From: Deltaproteobacteria bacterium
GTDB lineage: Bacteria; Desulfobacterota; Syntrophia; Syntrophales; UBA2210
Length of the DNA: 59,532 nucleotides
Direction: 5' to 3'
Assembly: GCA_016933965.1 (NCBI GenBank)
Contig: JAFGTS010000044.1
Location: forward strand, 1-59,532
A program made the position numbers and the translations under genes. Every line of letters starts with the position of its first letter. Positions within the stretch are counted from its first letter, which is position 1. The notes beneath the pieces were generated by a model. The model did no database searches. It saw nothing but the letters and a program-made list of their open reading frames with translations, and was not told the DNA's origin. Shown in pieces: positions 7,595 through 15,685 of the stretch.

Positions 7595-8761
7595 CTACTT
7601 TTCTGAGCCGAGAATCATCACGCCGTTGAACTGGTCAACACCGCCCATGGCATGGGCAAGCGCCAATTTCGCTCCCGGTATCTGATGAGCTCCCGCCTGG
7701 TTCGTTACCTGCATCGCTGCTTCCACCACCCTGTTGAGACCGGTGGCGCCGATGGGGTTCGTGCACAGAGTGCCGCCCGACGGGTCGCAGGGCAGTTCCC
7801 CGGTGCGCGAGAAGACGCCGTTCAGGGTAAGGTCACAGGCTTCACCGAAGTCGCAGAATCCGAAGCATTCATAATAGAGGAGCTCCTGGAATGTAAATGG
7901 ATTGTAAACTTCCGCCACGTCGAGTTCTTTTCTCGGGTTCTTTATGCCCGCCATATCATAGGCCTGGCGTGATGCATTGATGGCACACTGCCATATCGCC
8001 TTTTCACTGTCGCCGAACCAGTATTCCTCGCCGCTGTAGCCGACACCCTTGATCCAGGCGGCTTTCTTGCCCAGTTTCCTGACCATGTCCTCCGAGGCAA
8101 AGATGGCGGCGCAGGCGCCGTCCGAGTTGGGACACACGTCCCACAACCGCACCGGATAGGTGATGATCCGTGCATTGTTCACCTCGTCCTCGGTCAGCTT
8201 CTTCTTGATATGGGCATAGGGGTTGTCGAAGGCATCATTGTGGTGATCGATCGACAGCCGCGTCGCCGCCGCCCTTACCTTTTCCTCGGGGATCCCGAAT
8301 TTGACCGACCATTCCTGGGACTGCATCGAAAAGACGCCAGGTGCGCCGGCGATGAAGAACCTCTGGTAAAAAGGCTCCAGAACGGTGGTCATCGTTGCCT
8401 GGGAGTCCCCTTCGTTCATCTTCTCGGAGCCCACCACAAGGACCAGATCGGCCAGGCCCGACGCCACCCAGTAGTACCCGGTGATAGCGAGTGATACCCC
8501 CGTGGAGCCGCAGGTCTCGGTCTTCAGGATCGGTTTACCCACTGAACGGAGCACGTCGGCAAAATAGAAGTGGGTGAGGGCGACGCCCTCCATCATCGAA
8601 GGCATGGTTCCCGAGACGACGCCCTCGATATAATCTGGTGAGATGCCGGTGTTCTCGAATACAGCATCAACGGCCTCCTTCACCAACTCGGGATAGGTAA
8701 CATCGAACCTCCGGCCATGCTTTGTCTGTCCTGATCCTATTATTGCAACTGGTCTTCCCAT
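7595..8761 (-). CDS. Thiolase-like protein (SCP-x/Ltp type) with nucleophile Cys
   Basis: A 388-residue thiolase-fold protein. It is the only one of the five in this window with a candidate nucleophile, Cys84, in KTETCGSTG. The usual His of the HPxGA loop is Asn (SGGTLCTNPIGATG), and the second catalytic Cys near the C-terminus is missing (AMGGVDQFNG). A normal Claisen thiolase would need these residues, so activity may be altered or shared with its partner. It is followed by two DUF35 genes and preceded 9 bases upstream by a divergent thiolase-like gene, which fits a hetero-oligomer. An AGGAGG site precedes the ATG. Confidence 0.85.
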   Translation of the reverse strand: MGRPVAIIGSGQTKHGRRFDVTYPELVKEAVDAVFENTGISPDYIEGVVSGTMPSMMEGVALTHFYFADVLRSVGKPILKTETCGSTGVSLAITGYYWVASGLADLVLVVGSEKMNEGDSQATMTTVLEPFYQRFFIAGAPGVFSMQSQEWSVKFGIPEEKVRAAATRLSIDHHNDAFDNPYAHIKKKLTEDEVNNARIITYPVRLWDVCPNSDGACAAIFASEDMVRKLGKKAAWIKGVGYSGEEYWFGDSEKAIWQCAINASRQAYDMAGIKNPRKELDVAEVYNPFTFQELLYYECFGFCDFGEACDLTLNGVFSRTGELPCDPSGGTLCTNPIGATGLNRVVEAAMQVTNQAGAHQIPGAKLALAHAMGGVDQFNGVMILGSEK

Positions 8762-8770
8762 AATTCCCTC

Positions 8771-9913
8771 CTAACTGCCGATGATCGCAACAGCATGGCA
8801 CTGTCCGGCAAAACCATGCGTTGAATGGGCCATCGCCGTCGTTACATCTCTGTTCAACTGCCGTTCACCCGCTTCTCCCCTGATCTGCAGGAAGCACTCC
8901 GCCAGACGGTACATGCCCCGCGAAACATACGGATTGAGGGCCAGAACGCCACCGGAAGGGTTGACCGGTATATCGCCGTCCGGCCGAGTCGCTCCGCTGT
9001 CGAGGAGCTTCCCTCCCTGGCCGGCGTCGCAGAATCCCAGGTCTTCGTACCAGAGAAGTTCTTGGAACGAATAGGGTTCACAGATCTCAGCAAGGTCGAT
9101 TTCCTTTTTCGGGTTCCTGATCCCCGCCATGCTGTACGCTCTCTTGGCGGCGTTCGGCAGTTCCCCCTTGAGGAGGTCCCTGTCGCCGACATAGAAACGG
9201 TCGATGGAGGAGCCGTAACCCTTCAGCCAGACCGGCTTGGGGGTCAGTTTTTTGGCCAATTCCTCTTTTGCCAGCACCATGGCTATGATGCCTTCCGATT
9301 TCGGCGCGCATTCCATGATTCTCAGCGGGTCCATGACGATCTCCGAGGAGAGGACATCGGTAACATCAAGCTTCTTCTTGATATGCGCGTAAGGATTTTT
9401 CAAGGCGTTCCCGAGATTTTTCACCACGACGCCGGCGCACTGCTCATCCGTGACGCCATAGCGGGCCATATATTCCCGTTTCTGCAGGGCCGCGGCGACC
9501 GTCTCGTTCAGGCCGACCTGGCGCTGGTAGAAGGGGTCGGTGAAGAAGTGGGTCAACATGTCGTTTTCAGGATTTTCGGAACCCTTGCAGATACCCAGGA
9601 CAAGGGCCGTATCGTAACTGCCCGAAAGGATACGCATGACGGCGTAAATGAACGCGAACAGGGATTCTCCGTCCTGCCGCGACCCGTTTTTCAGAAAGGC
9701 CGCGCCCGCATCCCAGTAATAGGAATTTGCGCAGGAAATGCCGCCGTGGAACACGTCCGAAGATGCGCTGATCACCGTTCCCAGTTCATCGCGGGACACG
9801 CCGGCCTTGTCCAGGACTTCCTTGCATACGCGGAATATCTGGTCAAGGAAGTTGTCCCTTGTTTCCGTTCCCGGTGTCATGGCAACCTCAACAATTCCAA
9901 CACGATTTGCCAT
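8771..9913 (-). CDS. Thiolase-like protein without catalytic Cys (type II)
   Basis: A 380-residue thiolase-superfamily protein starting MANRVGIVEV at an ATG with an AGGAGG site. The nucleophile region reads GSRQDGESLF (around 78-86), so no Cys is present; the His loop is LNPYVSRG and the C-terminal motif is THGFAGQCH. It resembles the product of 15686-16828 closely (shared DPFYxR, GDRDL, AxRAYxMAGxxNP and LGFCDxGxGG), and both stand directly before a type I thiolase-like gene. It may be a retro-aldolase like Ltp2 or a structural subunit; beta-ketothiolase activity on its own is unlikely. Confidence 0.82.
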   Translation of the reverse strand: MANRVGIVEVAMTPGTETRDNFLDQIFRVCKEVLDKAGVSRDELGTVISASSDVFHGGISCANSYYWDAGAAFLKNGSRQDGESLFAFIYAVMRILSGSYDTALVLGICKGSENPENDMLTHFFTDPFYQRQVGLNETVAAALQKREYMARYGVTDEQCAGVVVKNLGNALKNPYAHIKKKLDVTDVLSSEIVMDPLRIMECAPKSEGIIAMVLAKEELAKKLTPKPVWLKGYGSSIDRFYVGDRDLLKGELPNAAKRAYSMAGIRNPKKEIDLAEICEPYSFQELLWYEDLGFCDAGQGGKLLDSGATRPDGDIPVNPSGGVLALNPYVSRGMYRLAECFLQIRGEAGERQLNRDVTTAMAHSTHGFAGQCHAVAIIGS

Positions 9914-10075
9914 AATAAACCTCCTTTTTGTTGTCTCTGAAGATGGTGGGATCAGGGAACGATAATCCGGAACCCGGGGGCAACCCTCATGTAAAGAGCG
10001 GTGTGGCCGGAGTGTCTCAAAGAACACTCCGGTACCGTTGAGGCTCGTTCTTTCCCGTTCCCTTTGAATCGCTGC

Positions 10076-11878
10076 TTACGCTTCCGAGGGGTGCATCTTC
10101 TGGATAGCGTCCTTGTGTTTTTCCATGACCACTTTTCGCTTTACCTTGAGCGATGGCGTCAGCTCCCCCGTGTCTTCCGAGAAGGTCTGCTTGACGATGT
10201 GGTAGTACTTTATCGTTTCGTATTGTGCCAAGTGACTGTTTCGTTCGGCAACGCACTTGTCCACAAGGGCTCGGAAATCGTCACGGTCGAGCAGTTCTTC
10301 CGGCTTGGAGAAGCTCAGTCCCTCCTCGGCGGCAAGCCGCCCCGCTTCTTCAAGGTTTATATTGATAAGGGCCACGAGATACTTCATGCGGTCACCGATG
10401 ACGACGAACTGCTCGAAAAGCGGGTTCTGCTTGAAAAGGCCCTCGATGTTCTGGGGAGCGATGTTCTTGCCCCCCGCCGTGATGATAAGGTCTTTCTTGC
10501 GGTCCGTGATCTTCAGGTAGCCGTCCTCGTCAAATTCGCCGATGTCCCCCGATTTCAGCCATCCGTCCTCGGTGAAAGCCTCCTTTGTCTGCTCGGGCAT
10601 TTTCCAGTACCCGCTGATGACGTTGCCTCCCTTTATGAGAATTTCACCATCCTCTGCGATCCTGACCTCGTTGCATGACAGGGGGGTACCCGCAGTGCCG
10701 AACTTGTAGTTGTCGAGCTTGTTCAGCGTCGCCGGCGCGCTGCACTCGGTCATGCCATACCCTTCTATAAGAAAAATACCGGCGGCGTTGAAGAAATCGG
10801 CTATGTCCCTCGCGAGGGGGGCTCCCGAAGCGACCATCCAGCGGGTGCGCCCGCCAAGGGCCTGCCGCAATTTCTCAAAGACCATCTTGTAGGCGATCTT
10901 GTATTTCAGGTTGAGGAGCGGCGGTATCGATTTCTTCTGCTCCATCATTTTGCTGACTTCTGCGCCGACACCGACGGCCCAGTTGAAGACGGCCTGTTTC
11001 CATTTGGGCTGTGTTTTGGCCTGCCCGAGGATCTTCGCATAGACCTTTTCACATACCCGGGGAACGGCCAGCAGGACCGTGGGCTTCTTCGTCTGTATGT
11101 CTTCCACGATCGTGTCGAAGCTTTGCGTATAGTGCGTGTAGATACCAACACACATGGCGAAGAAGTGTCCCGCTACCCGCTGGAACACATGACAGAGTGG
11201 CAGAAAAGCCACCAGGACATCCCGGTCATCGGCCCAGTGCATGCCGTCAAGTGCCTCACAGACGGAAAGAATGTTTCCGTGAGTTATCATGGCCCCTTTC
11301 GGCGGACCCGTGGTACCCGATGTGTAAACAAATGTCGCCAGGTCGTCTCGTTCAACGGCGTCGGTCAGGGTTTCAAAGAGACCTGGCTCCCGGGCGGCGA
11401 GCTCCTTGCCCCGGGCCACCAGTTCGTCAAAGCTCATCAGCAGGTCGGACGACATGTCACAGCCCCGGGGGTCGATGACCACGATCTTTTCCAGGGTCGG
11501 ACAGTCGTCCAGGACATCGAGACCCTTCTGGAGGGCGGTCTTGTCCTCCGCTATGTAGATCTTCGATTCCGAGTTGCTGATGATATAACCCACTTCATGA
11601 GCGGGCAGGGTGACGTAAATGGGGATCGTCACGGCCCCGATGCCGATGATGCCAAGATCGGAAAGGATCCACTCGATCCGGTTCTGGGCCAGGAGAGAGA
11701 CGCGGTCTCCCCTCCTGACACCGAGGCTGTAAAGCCCGAGTCCGACATGGCGGGCGCCGTCGTAATACTCCTGCCAGGAGATACCTTTCCAGACCCCATC
11801 AAGCCGCTTCTCGACGGCGAGGCGTGATCCGTATTTCTTTGCCTGGTCCCGCAATATCTGTGCAAGATTCTTTTCCAT
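10076..11878 (-). CDS. AMP-forming long-chain acyl-CoA synthetase
   Basis: A 600-residue adenylate-forming enzyme of the FadD15/long-chain group. The phosphate loop YTSGTTGPPKG lies at 185-195, the adenine motif is EGYGMTECSA, and the GWLKSGDIGEFDEDGYL and DRKKDLIITAGGKNI motifs complete the core. It converts a free acid, ATP and CoA to acyl-CoA, AMP and pyrophosphate at the start of the pathway. It sits inside the operon between the beta-keto acid cleavage gene and the second thiolase-like pair. Long-chain specificity is inferred from family only; steroid or isoprenoid acids are also activated by such enzymes. Confidence 0.9.
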   Translation of the reverse strand: MEKNLAQILRDQAKKYGSRLAVEKRLDGVWKGISWQEYYDGARHVGLGLYSLGVRRGDRVSLLAQNRIEWILSDLGIIGIGAVTIPIYVTLPAHEVGYIISNSESKIYIAEDKTALQKGLDVLDDCPTLEKIVVIDPRGCDMSSDLLMSFDELVARGKELAAREPGLFETLTDAVERDDLATFVYTSGTTGPPKGAMITHGNILSVCEALDGMHWADDRDVLVAFLPLCHVFQRVAGHFFAMCVGIYTHYTQSFDTIVEDIQTKKPTVLLAVPRVCEKVYAKILGQAKTQPKWKQAVFNWAVGVGAEVSKMMEQKKSIPPLLNLKYKIAYKMVFEKLRQALGGRTRWMVASGAPLARDIADFFNAAGIFLIEGYGMTECSAPATLNKLDNYKFGTAGTPLSCNEVRIAEDGEILIKGGNVISGYWKMPEQTKEAFTEDGWLKSGDIGEFDEDGYLKITDRKKDLIITAGGKNIAPQNIEGLFKQNPLFEQFVVIGDRMKYLVALININLEEAGRLAAEEGLSFSKPEELLDRDDFRALVDKCVAERNSHLAQYETIKYYHIVKQTFSEDTGELTPSLKVKRKVVMEKHKDAIQKMHPSEA

Positions 11879-11932
11879 CTGCAGATCCTTCCTTCCCGGC
11901 TTCAGTGGTCGGGAGACGGTATTCCCGCACAG

Positions 11933-12793
11933 TTATTTCTGTTTAATTCCCATCAATTTCCGTGCTTCGTCCGGTGTGGCCGGTTCACGCCCGAGACAGG
12001 AAGCGATCCTGACGGCCCATTCAACCTGCTCATAGCTTCCCTTCGCCAGATCACCATTCGGCACCCGGATATTATCTTCAAGCCCTACCCGCATGTGTCC
12101 GCCCATGAGGCAGGAGAGAGTGATCGCCGGAAACTGGTCGATACCGACACCGCAGGTGGTGAAGTTTGCGTTTTCAGGAAGCGCGTTCACCATGGCGACG
12201 AAGCATTCGGGCCTGAAACGCTGCCCGCCGGCGACGCCCCAGACGAAGTTGAAATTTATCGGGTCCGAGAAGATCCCCTGCTTCTGGATCAGCAGGGTGT
12301 TGTCGAGACCGCCCAGGTCATAGCATTCGATCTCGGGCTTTACACCGTTCGCTTCCATTGCTTTGCCGAAATCCTGCAGCATGGTGAAGGTGTTTTCAAA
12401 GACATAATCGATCATGATCTGTCCCGTGCCGCGATCAACGATACCGAAGTTCATCGTGTTCGTGTTCAGTGAGGCCATTGCGGGCTTGACGGCGACGATC
12501 TGCTCGATCCTCTGTTCTTTCGTCGCACCCATGCCGACGGCGGAACTCAGATTGACGATGAGATCGGGGCATCGCTCCTTGATCGCGTCATGGGTCGCCT
12601 GGATCCTTTCGATCACGTGCGTCGGCATTCCCTCGTCGCCCCGCGCGTGGACATGAACCATGGCGGCACCCGCCTTATAACAACGTTCCGCCTCGTCGGC
12701 GAATTCCTGAGGCGTATAGGGAACGGCTGGATTCTGGTTCTTGAAGGTTCCGGCGCCCGCCAGGGCGGCACAAATAATAACCTTTTTCGACAT
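11933..12793 (-). CDS. Beta-keto acid cleavage enzyme (BKACE, DUF849)
   Basis: A 286-residue TIM-barrel protein of the DUF849 family. The metal-binding HVHAR motif is at 47-51, with NLSSAVGMG, the SLNTNTMNFG strand and GGHMRVGLEDN near the C-terminus. Characterised BKACEs (founder: 3-keto-5-aminohexanoate cleavage enzyme Kce) take a beta-keto acid and acetyl-CoA to acetoacetate and a new acyl-CoA, using divalent zinc and no thiolase-type Cys. In this operon it offers a second, thiolase-independent way to cut a beta-keto intermediate. It has a strong AAGGAGGG site and follows a DUF35 gene. Confidence 0.88.
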   Translation of the reverse strand: MSKKVIICAALAGAGTFKNQNPAVPYTPQEFADEAERCYKAGAAMVHVHARGDEGMPTHVIERIQATHDAIKERCPDLIVNLSSAVGMGATKEQRIEQIVAVKPAMASLNTNTMNFGIVDRGTGQIMIDYVFENTFTMLQDFGKAMEANGVKPEIECYDLGGLDNTLLIQKQGIFSDPINFNFVWGVAGGQRFRPECFVAMVNALPENANFTTCGVGIDQFPAITLSCLMGGHMRVGLEDNIRVPNGDLAKGSYEQVEWAVRIASCLGREPATPDEARKLMGIKQK

Positions 12794-12839
12794 GACAACT
12801 ACCCTCCTTGTTTCGGTTTGTTTCTATGCTCAATTCCCC

Positions 12840-13304
12840 TTACAGGGGTTCAAAATGATCAAGGTCCAGAATTGTGTTCGTCGTTTCCTGCGCATACACG
12901 GCCTTTACCCGCATGCCGACCTTCACGTCCTCCACATCGATACCCTCCACGATGTGAGCGAAGGGCGTATCGGCGCCGTCCACCTTGATAAGCGCGAGAA
13001 TATAGGGTGCGCGCCGCGGAAGATGCTTGTCGTTGTAGTAGACGATCGTGTAGTTGGTGATGACGCCCTCATCGGAGAGCTCCACCCAGTTCTCGTCTAT
13101 CTTGGAGAAGCATCTCTCACAGTATTCACGGGGCGGAATAAAAACCTTGTTGCACTTATCACATTTGACCCCGAGGATCTTGTGATCATCCCGGAGGGAG
13201 ATGATGAACTTTGTTCCGACCCTCCCGGCGAAGTACTGGTTGGGCAAGGCCATCTTCCCCGTAAACACTCTGCAGTCTTTCGTTATTTCTTTGATTACGG
13301 CCAT
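12840..13304 (-). CDS. DUF35 zinc-ribbon/OB-fold protein
   Basis: A 154-residue DUF35 protein starting MAVIKEITKD at 13304 (AAGGAGGAC site; a longer frame would run into the upstream gene). The zinc ribbon is CDKC...CERC and the OB fold ends TILDLDHFEPL. The stretch DGADTPFAHIVEGIDVEDV is typical of the family. It is the fourth gene of the block 12840-16828, in the same position that a DUF35 gene holds in the block 6627-9913. Probably a scaffold partner of the two thiolase-like proteins encoded upstream. Confidence 0.87.
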   Translation of the reverse strand: MAVIKEITKDCRVFTGKMALPNQYFAGRVGTKFIISLRDDHKILGVKCDKCNKVFIPPREYCERCFSKIDENWVELSDEGVITNYTIVYYNDKHLPRRAPYILALIKVDGADTPFAHIVEGIDVEDVKVGMRVKAVYAQETTNTILDLDHFEPL

Positions 13305-13317
13305 TGGTAGTCCTCCT

Positions 13318-14475
13318 TCAGTCGGCGATCTCAAAGTAGAGGAGATCCTTGTACGTTCCCGTTCGCTTTTCCGCCCACACCGGACGGACCTTCATACCCG
13401 GTTTTATCCGGTCGATGTCCCGTGGATTCAGATCATGGGCGAAACTCTCGTCCCGTGATCCTCCATCAAAGACCATGAACAGGGCCGTATAGGGGGTTTT
13501 CCGAATCTTTCCGGTCAGCGGATCGGGACTGGCATAGTACACAACGTCTATAAGGGTGACCGTAGCCTCCGGGCCAACCTCGACGAATTCCGTGGCCCGC
13601 ACCCGGCACTGCGCGCAGATCTCCCGGGGCGGAACCATCAATTTTCCGCAATTGGGACATTTGGACGCGATGAACTTCTTTTCCTTCAATCCCGAGAACC
13701 ACTTGCCAACGATGGGTCCCGTGGCGTATCGCTGATCGATCGACGGGATGCATTTCAGGGAGATAAGTTCTTCACCCTTTTCCTCCGCCGCGCCCTCAGC
13801 TTGAAACTTGGAGAAGAATTTCGCCGTCGCGCCGGCGGCCCCGATATCGCCGTCGATCTTCACCTGGCCCGAAGTGAATGCCGTCGCCCCGTCGAGCTTT
13901 CCCGTATTGAGATCGACGAAGACCTGGGCGTCCATTTTCATGGTGACGATACAGTCGCCGTCAAGCTCGTTCTTGACGGAGCAGGCGCCCTCCTTGACGA
14001 TCACCGTCCACTGACCGCCACCCTCGCCAGCGAGATCGTAACCGATCTTCATGTCAGCGCCTTCGGCCTTGTCGGGACGGAACCGCTCGGGCATGCTTTC
14101 AATGATACTGCTTGCCCGCACGATGGGCGTAAAGGGACGGAAGGCCTTCGGCAGGACCGCGATGAGAACGGTCAGATCCCCGTCGACGGAAATGTTTCCT
14201 GACGAAAGGGCCTCACCGGCGTCTATTTTCCCCAGGGTAACACCCACGAAAGTTTCCGCCTTGGCGTTGAGGATAGCCGTGCAGCCTGAAACTTCAGCGT
14301 CCAGTTTTTCAACGGTGAGGGCCCCCTTCTTTATCGTGACCTTCCAGTGTCCGCCGCCTTCTCCCGAAACATTGTATCCGATGGTGACATCCACATCCTG
14401 TGTTCCCTCCGGAAGAAAGCGAACCTCCATGGTATTGAATATATCTTCTACTCTTGAACCAAAGTATTCAGCCAT
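13318..14475 (-). CDS. Fusion protein: SCP2-SCP2-DUF35
   Basis: A 385-residue protein starting MAEYFGSRVEDIF (ATG at 14475 with a GGAGG site). Residues about 1-112 and 115-230 are two sterol-carrier-protein-2-like domains with the same core (VDVTIGYNVSGEGGGHWKV and ADMKIGYDLAGEGGGQWTV, then ALSSGNISVDGDL and AFTSGQVKIDGDI). Residues about 240-385 form a DUF35 domain with a CPNC...CAQC zinc ribbon and an OB fold ending DLLYFEIAD. SCP2 domains bind hydrophobic acyl-CoAs, so this looks like a substrate carrier built into a thiolase scaffold. It immediately follows two thiolase-like genes. Confidence 0.85.
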   Translation of the reverse strand: MAEYFGSRVEDIFNTMEVRFLPEGTQDVDVTIGYNVSGEGGGHWKVTIKKGALTVEKLDAEVSGCTAILNAKAETFVGVTLGKIDAGEALSSGNISVDGDLTVLIAVLPKAFRPFTPIVRASSIIESMPERFRPDKAEGADMKIGYDLAGEGGGQWTVIVKEGACSVKNELDGDCIVTMKMDAQVFVDLNTGKLDGATAFTSGQVKIDGDIGAAGATAKFFSKFQAEGAAEEKGEELISLKCIPSIDQRYATGPIVGKWFSGLKEKKFIASKCPNCGKLMVPPREICAQCRVRATEFVEVGPEATVTLIDVVYYASPDPLTGKIRKTPYTALFMVFDGGSRDESFAHDLNPRDIDRIKPGMKVRPVWAEKRTGTYKDLLYFEIAD

Positions 14476-14485
14476 TGCCAACCTC

Positions 14486-15673
14486 CTACCAGTTTAAGTC
14501 TTTCTCGAGCATCATGAGAACGGTCCATAAGGTTCCACCGAAGCCCGAGGCGAGGGCGTGCCGGACCTCCTTCTTGATCTGCTGGGGACCCGCGTCGCCG
14601 CGGATCTGCAGTGCCGCTTCAGCCGGGCGGAGCATTGCAGTCGCCCCGATGGGGTTGCTTGCGATAACACCGCCCGAGGGATTGACAGGGAGCTTGCCGT
14701 CCAGGTCGAATTCACCTTCCTCCAGCATTCTCAAATGTTCGTCATCGTCCAGAAGCAGAAATTCCCGCAGCCAGTCAAGGCCCCACCACGCGGAGGGGTC
14801 GTACATTTCAAAGACGTCGAAATACTCGACGGGATTTTTGATGCCGTTGCGCTCGAAAAGCTTCCGGGCGGCATAGTGATGGGTCATTTCCGGCATGTCG
14901 ATACCGAAATTATTGAAGGTTTCTTCCCGGTGAACGGTGATGTGGTCCCGGACCCACACGGGGTTTTTGCTGAACTTCTTGGCCTTTTTCTCGGCAGCGA
15001 AGATCATCACGCAGGCGCCGTCGCTCTGTGAGCACATGTGGATCAGACGGAGCTCACCCACCAGCTGGGGAGACGTGTTCATCAGTTCCTCAAGCTGATC
15101 GTATTCGAGGCCGAAACGCCGATGAGCACGGGGGTTGAGACAGGCGTGCTTGTCCATCAGGATCCGGTACTTCATGGCCGCTCTTCGTGCCCTGTCTTCG
15201 CCGAATTCATCTATCATCATCGTGGCCGTCGTGGCCGTCAGGGCGCCGGTCTGCAAATGGCGGAACCAGAGGGGGTCGGCCATATTGGTGATGCCGCCCG
15301 TGGTATGCCCTTCCTGAAGTTTTTCGAGTCCGATGGCCATGACCACGTCATACATGCCCGATGCCACGAGATTGTCGGCGGCGCAGACGAGGGTGGCACC
15401 GGTGGTGCCGCCCGTGGTGATCCTGAACTGATCCTTTCCGAATGCACCGGAGCCCAGCGCGTGCCACATGTCAGGCTGGTGGACCATCTCGAAGAGTTCC
15501 ATGTTCCCGTGGATGACGCAATCAATGTCATCCAGCGTGATGTTCGCGTCCTCCAGTGCATATCGAACGGCTTCGTTGACCATTTCCACCTGGTTCTGGT
15601 GCTCCTTATGGCTTGAAAATTCGGTCTGGCCGATGCCGATTATCCCCACATTTCTGTTTTTCTTTTTTCCCAT
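14486..15673 (-). CDS. Thiolase-like protein, Cys replaced by Gly (type I)
   Basis: A 395-residue thiolase-fold protein. Where the Cys-bearing neighbour has TCGSTG it reads TTGGTTGA, giving Gly88 in the nucleophile position. The His loop is SGGVIASNPIGATA with Asn in place of His, and the C-terminal catalytic Cys is absent (ASGFGGTLW). Fold landmarks such as DGACVMIFAAEKKA and NPSGGV are intact, so this is not random decay. It follows the type II gene at 15686-16828 and precedes the SCP2-DUF35 fusion. Retro-aldolase or acyl-CoA-binding roles are possible; thiolysis by the classic mechanism is not expected. Confidence 0.83.
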   Translation of the reverse strand: MGKKKNRNVGIIGIGQTEFSSHKEHQNQVEMVNEAVRYALEDANITLDDIDCVIHGNMELFEMVHQPDMWHALGSGAFGKDQFRITTGGTTGATLVCAADNLVASGMYDVVMAIGLEKLQEGHTTGGITNMADPLWFRHLQTGALTATTATMMIDEFGEDRARRAAMKYRILMDKHACLNPRAHRRFGLEYDQLEELMNTSPQLVGELRLIHMCSQSDGACVMIFAAEKKAKKFSKNPVWVRDHITVHREETFNNFGIDMPEMTHHYAARKLFERNGIKNPVEYFDVFEMYDPSAWWGLDWLREFLLLDDDEHLRMLEEGEFDLDGKLPVNPSGGVIASNPIGATAMLRPAEAALQIRGDAGPQQIKKEVRHALASGFGGTLWTVLMMLEKDLNW

Positions 15674-15685
15674 GGTCCTTCCTCC

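Noticed and set aside
8825-9940. Long plus-strand open frame of 371 codons opposite a thiolase-like gene
   Set aside because: It is the mirror of a clear thiolase-fold gene on the minus strand, has no ribosome-binding site and no recognisable domain; such long antisense frames are common where GC-rich codons dominate.
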